A DNA stretch of 64,000 nt from Thermohalobaculum sp965247385. Lineage in GTDB: Bacteria > Pseudomonadota > Alphaproteobacteria > Rhodobacterales > Rhodobacteraceae. A program made the translations under genes and the position numbers. Location of the stretch: positions 1,302,001-1,366,000 of the forward strand of contig CBDFHG010000002.1 of assembly GCA_965247385.1 (NCBI GenBank). The letters are read 5' to 3'. Shown in pieces: positions 26,028 to 35,863 of this stretch. The notes below the pieces were generated by a model. The model saw only the letters and a list, made by a program, of their open reading frames with translations. It was not told the DNA's origin and did no database searches. Within the stretch, counting starts at the first letter, position 1. Every line of letters starts with the position of its first letter.

Positions 26028-27278
26028 ATGACCTACCAGCCGAAAGCCGAGTTTCTGCGCGTGATGATCGCGCGTGGCTACATGCAGGACTGCACCGATC
26101 TGGAGGGCCTCGATCAGGCCCTGATGAAAGGTGTGGTGCCAGCCTATATCGGCTTTGACTGCACGGCACCATCACTGCATGTGGGCTCGCTGGTGCAGAT
26201 CATGATGTTGCACTGGCTGCAGGAAACCGGGCATCAGCCAATTGCGTTGATGGGCGGAGGCACCACCAAGGTTGGCGACCCGTCGGGAAAAGACGCGGCC
26301 CGCCAGTTGCTTGCCGATGAGAAGATCGGTGAGAACATGGCCGGAATCCGCAAGGTGTTTTCGCGCTTCGTCGATTTCGAGGAGGCGGGCGGGAACGCCA
26401 TCATGCCGAATAATGCGGAGTGGCTGGACGAGCTGGCGTACATTCCGTTCCTGCGCGACTATGGTCGGCATTTCTCGATCAACCGGATGCTGAGCTTCGA
26501 TTCGGTCAAGCTGCGGTTGGACCGCGAGCAGCCGCTGAGCTTCCTCGAATTCAACTACATGCTGTTGCAGGCCTACGATTTCCTGGAGTTGCATCGGCGC
26601 ACCGGCTGCTTGTTGCAGATCGGCGGCTCGGACCAGTGGGGCAACATCGTCAACGGCATCGACCTGACCCGGCGCGTGGCCCGGGCGGAGGTCTATGGCC
26701 TGACGACGCCGCTGATCACCACCGCCGACGGCGCCAAGATGGGCAAGAGTGCTGCGGGGGCGGTGTGGCTGAACACCGATATGCTGAGTGCCTACGACTA
26801 CTGGCAATTCTGGCGCAACACCGGGGACGCCGATGTGGGGCGGTTCCTGAAGCTGTTCACCAAATTGCCGCTCGATGAGATCGCTCGGCTGGCGGCGCTG
26901 GAAGGCCAGGAGATCAACGACGCGAAGAAGGTGCTGGCCAACGAGGCCACCGCGATGGCGCATGGTGAGGATGCGGCGGAGGCCGCTGAGGCGACCGCGC
27001 GGGAGACCTTCGAAGGCGGGCGGGCGGGGGCGGATTTGCCTACCCTGGACCTGACCGCCGACGAGGTCGCCCGGGGCGTCTCGGTGGTGCAGCTTTTCGT
27101 GCGTTCCGGGTTGGCCTCCTCAGGCAAGGACGCCAAGCGGTTGATCACTGACGGGGGCGCCCGGTTGAACGACAAGCCGGTCAAGGATGCCGGGCTGATG
27201 CTGGGGGCGGAGGCCCTTGCCAAGCCGGTCAAGCTGTCGGCGGGCAAGAAGCGCCATGCCTTGGTGCGGTTGGGGTAA
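26028..27278 (+). CDS. tyrS: Tyrosyl-tRNA synthetase
   Basis: 416-residue class I aminoacyl-tRNA synthetase that charges tRNA-Tyr. The HIGH-type motif is HVGS in CTAPSLHVGSLVQ near residue 50; the KMSKS-type motif is GAKMGKSAAG near 243; the QIGGSDQWGNI tyrosine-binding region lies between. The C-terminal ~65 residues are an S4-type RNA-binding domain (VVQLFVRSGLASSGKDAKRLI). Full length and intact. Confidence 0.97.
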   Translation: MTYQPKAEFLRVMIARGYMQDCTDLEGLDQALMKGVVPAYIGFDCTAPSLHVGSLVQIMMLHWLQETGHQPIALMGGGTTKVGDPSGKDAARQLLADEKIGENMAGIRKVFSRFVDFEEAGGNAIMPNNAEWLDELAYIPFLRDYGRHFSINRMLSFDSVKLRLDREQPLSFLEFNYMLLQAYDFLELHRRTGCLLQIGGSDQWGNIVNGIDLTRRVARAEVYGLTTPLITTADGAKMGKSAAGAVWLNTDMLSAYDYWQFWRNTGDADVGRFLKLFTKLPLDEIARLAALEGQEINDAKKVLANEATAMAHGEDAAEAAEATARETFEGGRAGADLPTLDLTADEVARGVSVVQLFVRSGLASSGKDAKRLITDGGARLNDKPVKDAGLMLGAEALAKPVKLSAGKKRHALVRLG

Positions 27279-27357
27279 GGCCGCCAAAGCCCGGATTCCA
27301 TCGGGAGTGCTTTGGGAGTGCTTTGGGAGTGCCGAAACGCGCCTGCCCTTCCGGCGC

Positions 27358-28422
27358 TCACCGCCGCCCCACCCAGGCGGTCAGCAGCGGAACCGACAGC
27401 AGCACGAAGACGATCCGCGCCACGTGGTGGATGGCGACGAAGCCGGGATTGGCGTCGATGGCCAGCGCGATCAGGCTCATCTCGGCGACGCCGCCGGGGG
27501 CGTAGGCCAGCAGCGCCACCAGGAAATCCTGTCCGGTCAGGGCTGCCACAGCCAGCGCGAAGACCGCCGAGACCAGCATCAGGATCGAGGTCCCACCCAG
27601 GGTCAGCAACCCGAAGCGCAGCAACCGCGAGGGCGAAATTCCGTAGAACCGGGTGCCGATCGAGGATCCGGTGACCACCAGCGCCACCTCGACAAGGTGG
27701 TGCGGCAACACCCCCTCGACCAACCCCATCAACCGCAGCATGGCGCTGGCGAGCAGCGGGCCGACCATGTAGGGGATCGGCACATTGAAGCGCTTCATCA
27801 CCCACATGACCGCGAAGGCCCCAGCGATCAGGATTGCCAGATCGTCCAGCGCGATCAGCGGGCGTTCCGCGATGACAATGTCGCCCGGTGTCGGGTAACC
27901 GAGCAGGCCAAAGGCAACCAGCGGCGCCATGCAGACGACGATGGCGATGCGCAGCGACTGGGCCAGCGCCACCTGGCGCTCGTCTGCCCCCAGCGATCCG
28001 GAAACCACCACCACGGCGATCAGACCGCCGGGGATCGACGAGCAGATCGCCGTCATCTTCTCCTCACCCGCGATATAGCGGTAGAAAACGTAGGCGCAGG
28101 CCGCGGCCACCGGCACATAGAGCATCGCGCCGACAATGGAGATCGGCCATTGCAGAAGCTCGGCGACCTGTACGCCCTCGAAGCTCTCGCCGAGGAAAAG
28201 CCCGATCAGGATCAGGAAATTCGCCCGCACCCAGATCGGCACATCAATGGGCGCACCGGCGACACGGGCGAACATGGTGGCAAACAAGGCCCCCAGCATC
28301 CAGGCCAGCGGCACGTTAAAATAATTGGCAACCGCACCGCCGATGGCGCCCAGCGCCAGCGCCAGCGCCAGCTTCTTCAACCGGTCGGGGCGAAGACGTT
28401 CGGGCCAGCTATCGGCACTCAC
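27358..28422 (-). CDS. AbrB-family (ammonia-monooxygenase-like) membrane protein
   Basis: 354 residues from a GTG at 28422 that overlaps the hisI stop (GTGA). It has about ten membrane segments arranged as two repeats, each with an IPGGL/APGGVAE-type motif (SSIPGGLIAVVVV and YAPGGVAEMSLIAL), diagnostic of the AbrB_dup membrane family. These are often annotated as transcriptional regulators or ammonia monooxygenases, but nothing in the sequence supports either; a transporter-like role is more plausible. Confidence 0.88.
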   Translation of the reverse strand: MSADSWPERLRPDRLKKLALALALGAIGGAVANYFNVPLAWMLGALFATMFARVAGAPIDVPIWVRANFLILIGLFLGESFEGVQVAELLQWPISIVGAMLYVPVAAACAYVFYRYIAGEEKMTAICSSIPGGLIAVVVVSGSLGADERQVALAQSLRIAIVVCMAPLVAFGLLGYPTPGDIVIAERPLIALDDLAILIAGAFAVMWVMKRFNVPIPYMVGPLLASAMLRLMGLVEGVLPHHLVEVALVVTGSSIGTRFYGISPSRLLRFGLLTLGGTSILMLVSAVFALAVAALTGQDFLVALLAYAPGGVAEMSLIALAIDANPGFVAIHHVARIVFVLLSVPLLTAWVGRR

Positions 28423-28802
28423 ACCTGAGGTTCCGGCTGCGATATTTCGATTTCCGCCCCGCCGCGGATCGCGGTGTAGAAGCAGGCGCGCCGATTGGTG
28501 TGGCAGGCCGGGCCGGTTTGCTCGACAATCAGCAGCAGGCAGTCGCGGTCGCAATCGACGCGCATCTCGACCAGACGCTGGATGTGGCCGGAGGTCTCGC
28601 CCTTCTTCCAGAATTGCCCGCGCGAGCGTGACCAGTAGCTGACCCGGCCCGAGTTCAGCGTTTCGGCCACCGTGTCGGCGTTCATCCAGGCCATCATCAG
28701 GACCTCACCCGTGCCGTCGGCCTGAGCAATGGCGGGGATCAGGCCCTGGTCGTTGTAGGTCAGCGAGGCGGGGTCGAACGGGGCTGGCGGCGGCTGGGTC
28801 AT
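28419..28802 (-). CDS. hisI: Phosphoribosyl-AMP cyclohydrolase
   Basis: 127 residues, a full-length stand-alone HisI that opens the adenine ring of PR-AMP in histidine biosynthesis. The metal-binding segments are clear: YWSRSRGQFWKKGETSGH, RVDCDRDCLLLIVEQ and GPACHTNRRACFY, containing the conserved cysteines and the acidic residue pair. Coupled by 4-bp overlap to the membrane protein gene downstream. Confidence 0.96.
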   Translation of the reverse strand: MTQPPPAPFDPASLTYNDQGLIPAIAQADGTGEVLMMAWMNADTVAETLNSGRVSYWSRSRGQFWKKGETSGHIQRLVEMRVDCDRDCLLLIVEQTGPACHTNRRACFYTAIRGGAEIEISQPEPQV

Positions 28803-28952
28803 CTGTATTCCTGGGGCACTCTCGGGGGCACTCTTGCGGGCAATCCTGGCATTTTCGGCAACGGAGGGCTTTTCGACCGGCGCGTCAAGGGCTATCTAAC
28901 CCATTGGGCATTCGGGGACCATTGGGGTGGAAGGCATAGCGGCGGGGTTATC

Positions 28953-29414
28953 ATGGCAATCCAGGAAGACCTGATGAAGCTCTACTCGCAGCGCATCCTG
29001 GCGCTGGCCGCGGGGATTCCCCATGTCGGGCGGCTGGAAAGCCCGCAAGGCTCGGCGATGAAGCGTTCACCCTTGTGCGGCTCCACCGTGACGGTGGACG
29101 TGATGGTGGATGAAACAGGCGGGGACAACAAGATCACCGAATTCGCCCAGGACGTGAAGGCCTGTGCCTTGGGGCAATCCTCGGCTTCCGTGCTTGGGAC
29201 CCATGCCATCGGACGAACACGGGCCGAGATCGAGGCGGCGCGGGATCAGCTCAAGACCATGATAAAGGAAGGCGGCTCGGCCCCGGAGACCCCATTCGAA
29301 GAACTGGAAGTACTGCGCCCGGCGCGGGACTACAAGAACCGCCACGCTTCGATCCTGCTGGCCTGGGAAGCAACCCTGGCGGCAATGGACGAGGCGGGGG
29401 CGCCGGAAAGCTGA
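28953..29414 (+). CDS. IscU/NifU-like Fe-S scaffold protein, atypical ligands
   Basis: 153 residues of the IscU-like fold, normally a scaffold holding a nascent cluster through three Cys and an Asp. Here the first Cys is in PLCGSTVTVDV, where the usual Asp after CG is Ser, and the second is in VKACALGQSSASV. At the third site the sequence is RHASILLAWEA, with His where canonical proteins have Cys. The protein may be a specialised homologue rather than a standard scaffold. It is not in the suf operon but lies 5 kb away on the opposite strand. Confidence 0.85.
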   Translation: MAIQEDLMKLYSQRILALAAGIPHVGRLESPQGSAMKRSPLCGSTVTVDVMVDETGGDNKITEFAQDVKACALGQSSASVLGTHAIGRTRAEIEAARDQLKTMIKEGGSAPETPFEELEVLRPARDYKNRHASILLAWEATLAAMDEAGAPES

Positions 29415-29481
29415 ACCGGCAAGGCCTGGCGCAGGGGGCCGGACAAGCGCATAAATCCCGACGCATACTACCAAGCTGCGT

Positions 29482-30027
29482 TCATCCCCTGGCCTTGGCA
29501 AGCTCCATCGCGCTAAGGATCATCCGTTTGGACTCGGCGGCATCTCCCCAGCGCTCGATTTTCGACCATTTGTCGCCTTCGAGGTCTTTGTAGTGGGTAA
29601 AGAAATGCTCGATCTGGTCCAGGGTGATCCTGGGCAGGTCCGTATAGTCATTGACGTTTTCCCAACGCCTGGAGATCTTGCTGATCGGCACCGCCACGAT
29701 CTTCTCGTCGCTGCCAGCCTCGTCGTGCATGATCAGCACGCCGATCGGGCGGCAGGCGAGAACGGCGCCGGGCAGGATCGGGCGGGTGTTGGCAACAAGG
29801 ACATCGACGCGGTCGCCGTCGCCCGAAAGGGTATGCGGGATGAACCCGTAATTTCCGGGATAGCGCATCGGCGTGTAAAGGAACCGGTCGACGAACATTG
29901 CCCCGGCGTCTTTGTCCAGTTCGTATTTGATCGGCTCGCCACCAACCGGGACCTCGATGATGACGTTCGGTTCCTCGGGCACTTCCCCGGGTGGATTCTT
30001 GCCGACAGGAATGGCATCTGTTCTCAC
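29482..30027 (-). CDS. ppa: Inorganic pyrophosphatase (soluble, family I)
   Basis: 181 residues from a GTG at 30027 with GAGGA eight bases upstream. It hydrolyses pyrophosphate in the cytoplasm. Seen: VIIEVPVGGEPIKYELDKD, RFLYTPMRYPGNYGFIPHT, the metal-binding signature DGDRVDVLV, and the C-terminal KWSKIERW. Length fits bacterial type I enzymes (~175-180). Its neighbour on the other side is the membrane pyrophosphatase gene, facing away. Confidence 0.96.
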   Translation of the reverse strand: MRTDAIPVGKNPPGEVPEEPNVIIEVPVGGEPIKYELDKDAGAMFVDRFLYTPMRYPGNYGFIPHTLSGDGDRVDVLVANTRPILPGAVLACRPIGVLIMHDEAGSDEKIVAVPISKISRRWENVNDYTDLPRITLDQIEHFFTHYKDLEGDKWSKIERWGDAAESKRMILSAMELAKARG

Positions 30028-30420
30028 GTGCTGTGTCCTCGCTGTGTTGGGCACCACAGACAGCACGCTCATTGGCACGGACGGGGTAATCGCTGCAATG
30101 CCACATTGCGACGCATTCGGGCCGTGGGCGCTCCGGCGCGAAACCAATCCGCCGCCGTAGGAACATCCGGATTCCCGAGCATCGAAACGCCCCGGAGGCT
30201 GGAAACTGGCTGATTTCACCGGCTGGAGCGACAAGGCCGAGGCCGAAACCGAGGCGATCCTGATGGGCTAAATCGAGCGAGCCAAAAAGGACTGAACGAA
30301 ATATGAGCGCCCTGGAAGAGGAGAAATAACGCGTCTCAGCGCGCCCAATGGACGCAATAGCTTGCTTGACAGCGCGTTCTGGTCTTATTTGCGGCGCTCG
30401 GAACCGAGAGAGGGAATCAC

Positions 30421-32559
30421 ATGCTTAATCTGGCGATCATACTGGGCGGGCTTGCGTCCATCGGATATGGCTACTGGGCCACCAAGTCTTTGCTGGCGAC
30501 CGATGCCGGCAATGCGCGTATGCAGGAAATCGCAACCGCGATCCAGGAAGGCGCGCAGGCCTACCTGACCCGCCAGTACACAGCCATTGGCATCGCAGGT
30601 GCGTTCATCTTCGCACTGGTCTGGTATCTGCTGGGCGCGCTGGTCGCGGTTGGGTTCCTGATCGGCGCCGTGCTGTCGGGGGCCGCCGGCTTCATCGGCA
30701 TGCTGGTTTCGGTCCGGGCCAATGTGCGCACCGCGCAGGCCGCGAGCAAGAGCCTGGGCGAAGGGCTGGAGGTCGCCTTCAAGTCCGGCGCAGTGACCGG
30801 GCTTCTGGTCGCCGGTCTGGCGTTGCTGGGGGTTGCGGTCTATTTCACCATCCTGACCGAATTCATGGGCTACGCATCCAGTGACCGCACGGTGCTGGAC
30901 GCCCTGGTCGCGCTCGGCTTCGGCGCCTCGCTGATTTCGATCTTCGCCCGTCTTGGCGGCGGCATCTTCACCAAGGGCGCCGATGTCGGCGGCGATCTGG
31001 TCGGCAAGATCGAGGCCGGAATTCCGGAAGACGATCCGCGCAACCCGGCCACCATCGCCGATAACGTTGGCGACAATGTCGGCGACTGCGCCGGCATGGC
31101 CGCCGACCTGTTCGAGACCTATGCGGTCACCGTGGTCGCCACCATGTTGCTGGGCTCGATCTACTTCGCAGGCACCGCCGTCGGCGAGGCAGTGATGATG
31201 TATCCGCTGGCGATTGGCGCCGCCTGCGTGGTGACCTCAATCATCGGCACCTTCGCCGTCAAGCTGGGCGCCAGCCAGTCGATCATGGGCGCGCTGTACA
31301 AGGGTTTCTTCGCCACCGGCGCGATGTCGCTTGTCGCGCTCTACCCGGTGACCGCGATGATCTTCCCGGAAGGCATGGCCACGGTGTTCAACGCGCCGGG
31401 CATCACCTTCACGGCGATGGATCTGTTCTATTGCGGCGTTGTCGGCCTGGCAGTAACCACGGCGATCATCGTCATCACCGAGTACTATACCGGCTCGACC
31501 TATCGCCCGGTGCGGTCGATTGCTCAGGCCTCGGTCACCGGCCACGGCACCAACGTGATCCAGGGCCTGGCGATCTCGCTTGAGGCAACCGCCGCGCCCG
31601 CACTAGTGATCATCGCCGGCATCATTGTCGCCTTCCAGTTTGCCGGTCTGTTCGGCATTGCCATCGCGGTGACCACCATGCTGGCGCTTGCCGGTCTGGT
31701 GGTGGCGCTGGACGCCTTCGGTCCGGTCACCGACAATGCCGGCGGCATTGCCGAGATGGCCAACCTGCCGGAGGACGTGCGCAAGACCACCGATGCGCTG
31801 GACGCGGTCGGCAACACCACCAAGGCGGTGACCAAGGGCTATGCCATCGGTTCCGCCGGCCTGGGTGCGCTGGTGCTGTTCGCGGCCTATACCGAGGATC
31901 TGAAGCACTTCGCCGCCAATGCGATGCCGGGCTCGTACTTCGATGGCGTCAGCGTCGATTTCTCGCTGACCAACCCTTACGTGGTCGCGGGCCTGCTGCT
32001 GGGCGGCCTGCAGCCGTTCCTGTTCGGCGGCCTCGCGATGACGGCGGTGGGCCGCGCGGCGGGCTCGGTGGTCGAGGAAGTGCGCCGGCAGTTCCGCGAG
32101 AAGCCGGGCATCATGGAAGGCACCGAGAAGCCGGACTATGGCCGCGCCGTCGACATGCTGACCCGCGCCGCGATCAAGGAGATGATCATCCCCTCGATGC
32201 TGCCGGTGCTGTCGCCGCTGGTCTGCTTCTTCGTCGTCGAGGCGATCGCCGACAAGGACGCCGCCTTCTCGGCCCTGGGCGCGATGCTGCTGGGCGTGAT
32301 CATCACCGGGCTGTTCGTGGCGATTTCGATGACCTCGGGCGGTGGCGCCTTCGACAACGCCAAAAAGATCATCGAGGACGGTTTCACCGACAAGGACGGC
32401 AAGCTCCACGGGAAGGGCTCGGACGCCCACTACGCGGCGATCACCGGCGATACCGTGGGCGACCCCTACAAGGACACCGCCGGGCCGGCGGTGAACCCGA
32501 TGATCAAGATCACCAACATCGTGTCGCTGCTGCTGTTGGCGGTGCTGGCGCACGGCTGA
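30421..32559 (+). CDS. hppA: K+-independent proton-translocating membrane pyrophosphatase
   Basis: 712 residues with about sixteen membrane segments; couples pyrophosphate hydrolysis to H+ pumping across the inner membrane. Substrate-binding motifs: DVGGDLVGKIEAGIPEDDPR, NPATIADNVGDNVGDCAGM and the C-terminal GDTVGDPYKDTAGPAVNP. In GNTTKAVTKG the residue after GNTT is Lys, the marker of the K+-independent subfamily. The gene has an AGAGAGGG ribosome site, a TTGACA hexamer at 30366-30371 as a possible -35, and is followed by a strong terminator. Confidence 0.97.
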   Translation: MLNLAIILGGLASIGYGYWATKSLLATDAGNARMQEIATAIQEGAQAYLTRQYTAIGIAGAFIFALVWYLLGALVAVGFLIGAVLSGAAGFIGMLVSVRANVRTAQAASKSLGEGLEVAFKSGAVTGLLVAGLALLGVAVYFTILTEFMGYASSDRTVLDALVALGFGASLISIFARLGGGIFTKGADVGGDLVGKIEAGIPEDDPRNPATIADNVGDNVGDCAGMAADLFETYAVTVVATMLLGSIYFAGTAVGEAVMMYPLAIGAACVVTSIIGTFAVKLGASQSIMGALYKGFFATGAMSLVALYPVTAMIFPEGMATVFNAPGITFTAMDLFYCGVVGLAVTTAIIVITEYYTGSTYRPVRSIAQASVTGHGTNVIQGLAISLEATAAPALVIIAGIIVAFQFAGLFGIAIAVTTMLALAGLVVALDAFGPVTDNAGGIAEMANLPEDVRKTTDALDAVGNTTKAVTKGYAIGSAGLGALVLFAAYTEDLKHFAANAMPGSYFDGVSVDFSLTNPYVVAGLLLGGLQPFLFGGLAMTAVGRAAGSVVEEVRRQFREKPGIMEGTEKPDYGRAVDMLTRAAIKEMIIPSMLPVLSPLVCFFVVEAIADKDAAFSALGAMLLGVIITGLFVAISMTSGGGAFDNAKKIIEDGFTDKDGKLHGKGSDAHYAAITGDTVGDPYKDTAGPAVNPMIKITNIVSLLLLAVLAHG

Positions 32560-32585
32560 TCCAGGCAGACACTCCGCGAGAATTG

Positions 32586-32624
32586 AGAGCCCCGCCCCGA
32601 TGTAATGTCCGGGCGGGGCTCTTT
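32586..32624 (+). terminator. Rho-independent terminator of hppA
   Basis: AGAGCCCCGCCC pairs with GGGCGGGGCTCT around a short loop, followed by TTT. It begins 27 bases after the hppA stop. Confidence 0.88.
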
Positions 32625-32688
32625 CGCGTTCGATCACAATTTCAGCCAGGCGGTTGACGCCGTAGGTGCCTGTGGCATCATTTCCGAT

Positions 32689-33255
32689 ATGAGATGGTGC
32701 GCCCTCATCCTGTTCGCAGGCATGCTCGCCGGGCTTACCATGCAGGCGGACGTCCGGGCGCAATCCTCACTCTCCGCGGAAGCCACTGTCGAACGCGACT
32801 GGCTGTTCGAGACCTTGCGCACGGCACCGACCGAGGCGGCGGGTCAGGCGGTCGCGCAAATGATCTGGCAATTCTGGATGCGCCAGGTACCGGATGAAAC
32901 CAGCGCCACGATGATGGCTCGGGCAATGGAGCGGCGGCGCTCGTATGATTTTGCCGGAGCGATGGAGCAACTCGACCAGCTCGTCGCCCACGCGCCTGAC
33001 TGGTCCGAGGCGTGGAACCAGCCCACCACTGTCCTGTTTTTCCAGGAAAACTACGACCACTCGCTCGACGATGTGGAGAAAGTGCTCGCGCTGGAGCCGT
33101 TGCATTTCGGCGCGCTGGCGGGCAAGGTGGTTATTTTGATGCAACAGGGGCGGATCGAGCTGGGCCAACGGGCGCTGCGTGCGGCGCTGGCAATTCATCC
33201 GTGGCTGTCGGAACGTCGCATGTTGTTGCCCGAGCCGCCGGGTCAGAATCTCTGA
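32689..33255 (+). CDS. Exported protein with TPR-like helices
   Basis: 188 residues from ATG 32689. It has an N-terminal signal peptide (RWCALILFAGMLAGLTM, cleavage near ADVRAQ). The mature part has paired helices resembling tetratricopeptide repeats: RRSYDFAGAMEQLDQLVAHAP followed by SEAWNQPTTVLF, then DHSLDDVEKVLALEPLHFGA. It is probably periplasmic and involved in protein interaction. The partner is not known. Confidence 0.82.
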   Translation: MRWCALILFAGMLAGLTMQADVRAQSSLSAEATVERDWLFETLRTAPTEAAGQAVAQMIWQFWMRQVPDETSATMMARAMERRRSYDFAGAMEQLDQLVAHAPDWSEAWNQPTTVLFFQENYDHSLDDVEKVLALEPLHFGALAGKVVILMQQGRIELGQRALRAALAIHPWLSERRMLLPEPPGQNL

Positions 33256-33316
33256 GCAATTGCGCCCCCTCCCCGCCTGCGCTAATCAGCGTGGGAATGC
33301 GAGGGGGAGCCACCCG

Positions 33317-34177
33317 ATGATTTACGAGACGCCACAAACCTATCTGGACGCGCCGCAAAAAGCGGTGGCGCTGTTCGGCATGTCGGGCTTGGGCAAGACC
33401 CGCACTGCCGCCATGCTGCGCGGCGAGGACGACTGGTTCCACTACTCGATCGATTACCGAATCGGGACGCGCTACATGGGCGAGCACATCGTCGACAACT
33501 TCAAGCACGAGGCGATGCGCAACCCGTTCCTGCGCCAGTTGCTGCGGACGGATTCGATCTACATCGCCTCCAACATCTCGTTCGCCAATCTTGCGCCGTT
33601 GTCGACCTATCTGGGCAAGCCCGGGGATCCGGGAAAGGGCGGCATCGGTTTCGAGGAATACATCCGCCGCCAGCGCCAGCACCGCAAGGCCGAGATTGCG
33701 GCGCTGCGCGATACGCCGCTGTTCATCGAGAAGGCGCGCGATATCTACGGCTACGACCATTTCCTGTGCGACACCGGCGGTTCGATCTGCGAGGTGGTCG
33801 ACCCGGACGACCCGGACGACCCGGTGCTGGAACGGCTGGCGGGCAATGTGCTGCTGGTGCAGATCCGTGGAACCGAAGTGCAGGCGGATGAACTGGTCCG
33901 GCGTTTCGAGAAGGCGCCGAAGCCGATGTACTACCCGGAGCCGTTCCTGCGCGATGTCTGGGCGGACTATCTGGCCGAAACCGGCGCCGACGAGGATAAG
34001 GTCGATCCGGACCAGTTCATGGCCTGGGGGTTCTGCCGCCTGCTGGCGCACCGGATTCCGCGCTACGACGCCATCGGCGCGGGCTGGGGGGTGACGGTGG
34101 AGGCGGCCGAGATCAAGGCGCTGCGCTCGCCGGCCGACTTCGATGCGCTGATCGCCATGGCGATCGGGCGAAGGTAG
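33317..34177 (+). CDS. P-loop ATPase/kinase-like protein of unknown role
   Basis: 286 residues from ATG 33317 with GAGGGGGA upstream. Walker A is FGMSGLGKTRTA near residue 20; a DTGGS segment (CDTGGSICEVVDPDDPDDP) may be a Walker B-like or substrate site. The middle region YLGKPGDPGKGGIGFEEY is Gly-rich. There are no membrane segments. A conserved hypothetical P-loop protein of alphaproteobacteria by appearance; the substrate is unknown. Intact and just upstream of a dead IS1182 copy. Confidence 0.85.
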   Translation: MIYETPQTYLDAPQKAVALFGMSGLGKTRTAAMLRGEDDWFHYSIDYRIGTRYMGEHIVDNFKHEAMRNPFLRQLLRTDSIYIASNISFANLAPLSTYLGKPGDPGKGGIGFEEYIRRQRQHRKAEIAALRDTPLFIEKARDIYGYDHFLCDTGGSICEVVDPDDPDDPVLERLAGNVLLVQIRGTEVQADELVRRFEKAPKPMYYPEPFLRDVWADYLAETGADEDKVDPDQFMAWGFCRLLAHRIPRYDAIGAGWGVTVEAAEIKALRSPADFDALIAMAIGRR

Positions 34178-34223
34178 CGCACCTTGCGCCATATGCGCAC
34201 CACTCACCACCCCACGCCCCTTA

Positions 34224-35640
34224 GCAACCCGTTGACGAGGTCGGCACTGGCCGCGAGCGGCCTGGTCTGATTCTATGATGTTCTGATTTGACCGGGGGGT
34301 TCGCCGATGGCGATGGGATTGCAAAAGGATCGTCAGGGTGACTTGATGGTGGGCTGGGCGGAGATGCCGCGCGCGCCGGGTCATGTGTTTTACGACCGTC
34401 TGCAGTCGGTCCTGATCGAGGGCGGCTTCGACGGCTTCGCCGCGGCGGCCTGCCGGTGCTGTTACGCGGGCCAGGACGGGAGCGCCTTCGGTGCCGCCGG
34501 GGCGCTGTTTCCGCATGCATCTGGTGGGCTGTTTCGAGGGCATCGACTCTGAGCGCGGGCTGGAATGGCGCTGCTCGGATTCGCTGTCGCTGCGGGAGTT
34601 TCTGCGGCTGGAGAGCCGGGATCGTGTGCCGGACCATTGCTGGCTGTCGAAGACCCGCACGCGCCTGCCCCACGAGGGGCACGCGGCGGTCTTCGACCGG
34701 GTTCTGGCGCTGGTCGCCGAGGCGGGTCTGGTGAAGGGCGACCGCATCGGGGTGGATGCCTCGACCATGGATGCCAACGCGGCGCTGCGTAACATCGTGC
34801 GGCGCGACACGGGTGAGGGCTACCGGGAGATGCTTCGGGTTTGCAGGAGCGACCCCGAGGCCAGGGTCGCCAGGATGAAGGACGGCACGACCCATCTGGC
34901 CGACAAGCCCGGGCACGCGGTGGATCTGGACACCGGGGCGGTGGTGGCGGCCGAGTTGCACCCAGCCGATGAGGGCGACACCACGACGCTTTTCAAGACC
35001 CTGGCGGCGGCCGAGGCAAACCTCGAGGCGGTGGCTGCGGCACCGACGCCAGAGAGCCCGGCCGAATGCGTCACCGACAAGGGCGATCACTCACGGGCGG
35101 TCTTGAAGGCCCTGGACGACAGTCCCTGCAAGACCCGGCCCTGCAAGACCCGGCCCTGGAAGACCCGGATCGCCGAGCCCAGGCAGAAGGGCTTTTCGCG
35201 CTGGCGCGGTGACCAGGCGGCGCGCCGGGCGGTCACCAACAACCGCGTGCGGCTCAAGTCCGCGCTCGCCCGCGAGGCCTTCAAGCTGCGCGCCGAGATC
35301 GTCGAGCGCTCCTTTGCCCACACCCTCGATCGCGGCGGCCTGCGCCGGACCTGGCTGCGCCGGCGCGAGAATGTGCACAAGCGATACCTGCTTCACGTCG
35401 CCGGCCACAACCTCTCGTTGCTGATGCGCCAACTCATCGGCGCCGGCACCCCGCGCCAGGCTGTGGCGGGCGGATATGGCGGTATTTTCGTGCTTGTTGC
35501 GCCCTCTGGAGCCGTTTTGGTCGCTCAGATCGTCCTCATCGTCTCGGAGGATGGCGAAACCGCCGACGCCGCGTTATGTTTCGTCGTGAGGTGAGTGGGG
35601 TGAAACCCGGTCAATGGCGCCTTTTTCAACGGGCTGCTAA
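34224..35640 (+). mobile_element. IS1182-family insertion sequence (copy B, degenerate)
   Basis: Bounded by TTAGCAACCCGTTGA on the left and the complement of TTAGCAGCCCGTTGA on the right, about 60 bp shorter than copy A. It holds a broken transposase gene. Inserted between the ATPase gene and the adhesin locus. Confidence 0.88.
34307..35594 (+). pseudogene. IS1182-family transposase, frameshifted and internally deleted
   Basis: Compared with copy A: an extra G near 34471 shifts the frame after about 55 residues; about 33 codons between REML and VCRSDPEA are missing; and a short segment CKTRP has been tandemly added before WKTRIAEP (positions about 35128-35157). The remaining frame from 34491 still encodes DKGDHSRAVLKALDD and the basic C-terminus. 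No function expected. Confidence 0.87.
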
Positions 35641-35863
35641 GCCTTCTGAAGTGAACTTCCTGGTCTTGCCGCGTCCGCTGGTGCCCGGTCACGGCCTTTT
35701 CTTAACGCTCATAACCACCGCCATGAAACAGACTGGCCAGTCAGCCGATAGGCATCCCGGTTGACGGAGGTAATAGCAATTTTGACGGACGGTTTTCCGC
35801 AGAACCGCCGCCTCTCATGAGGCCATAAGGTCAATTCTGTTTGGTGCCGACAGGGATACGGCG

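Noticed and set aside
27300..27345. Three short copies of TTTGGGAGTGC after tyrS
   Set aside because: Only ~30 bp, no second site in the window and no hairpin; probably simple slippage.
30235..30420. Possible small gene between ppa and hppA (segment reading WSDKAEAETEAILMG)
   Set aside because: No start codon with ribosome site and no continuation; more likely a leader or old remnant.
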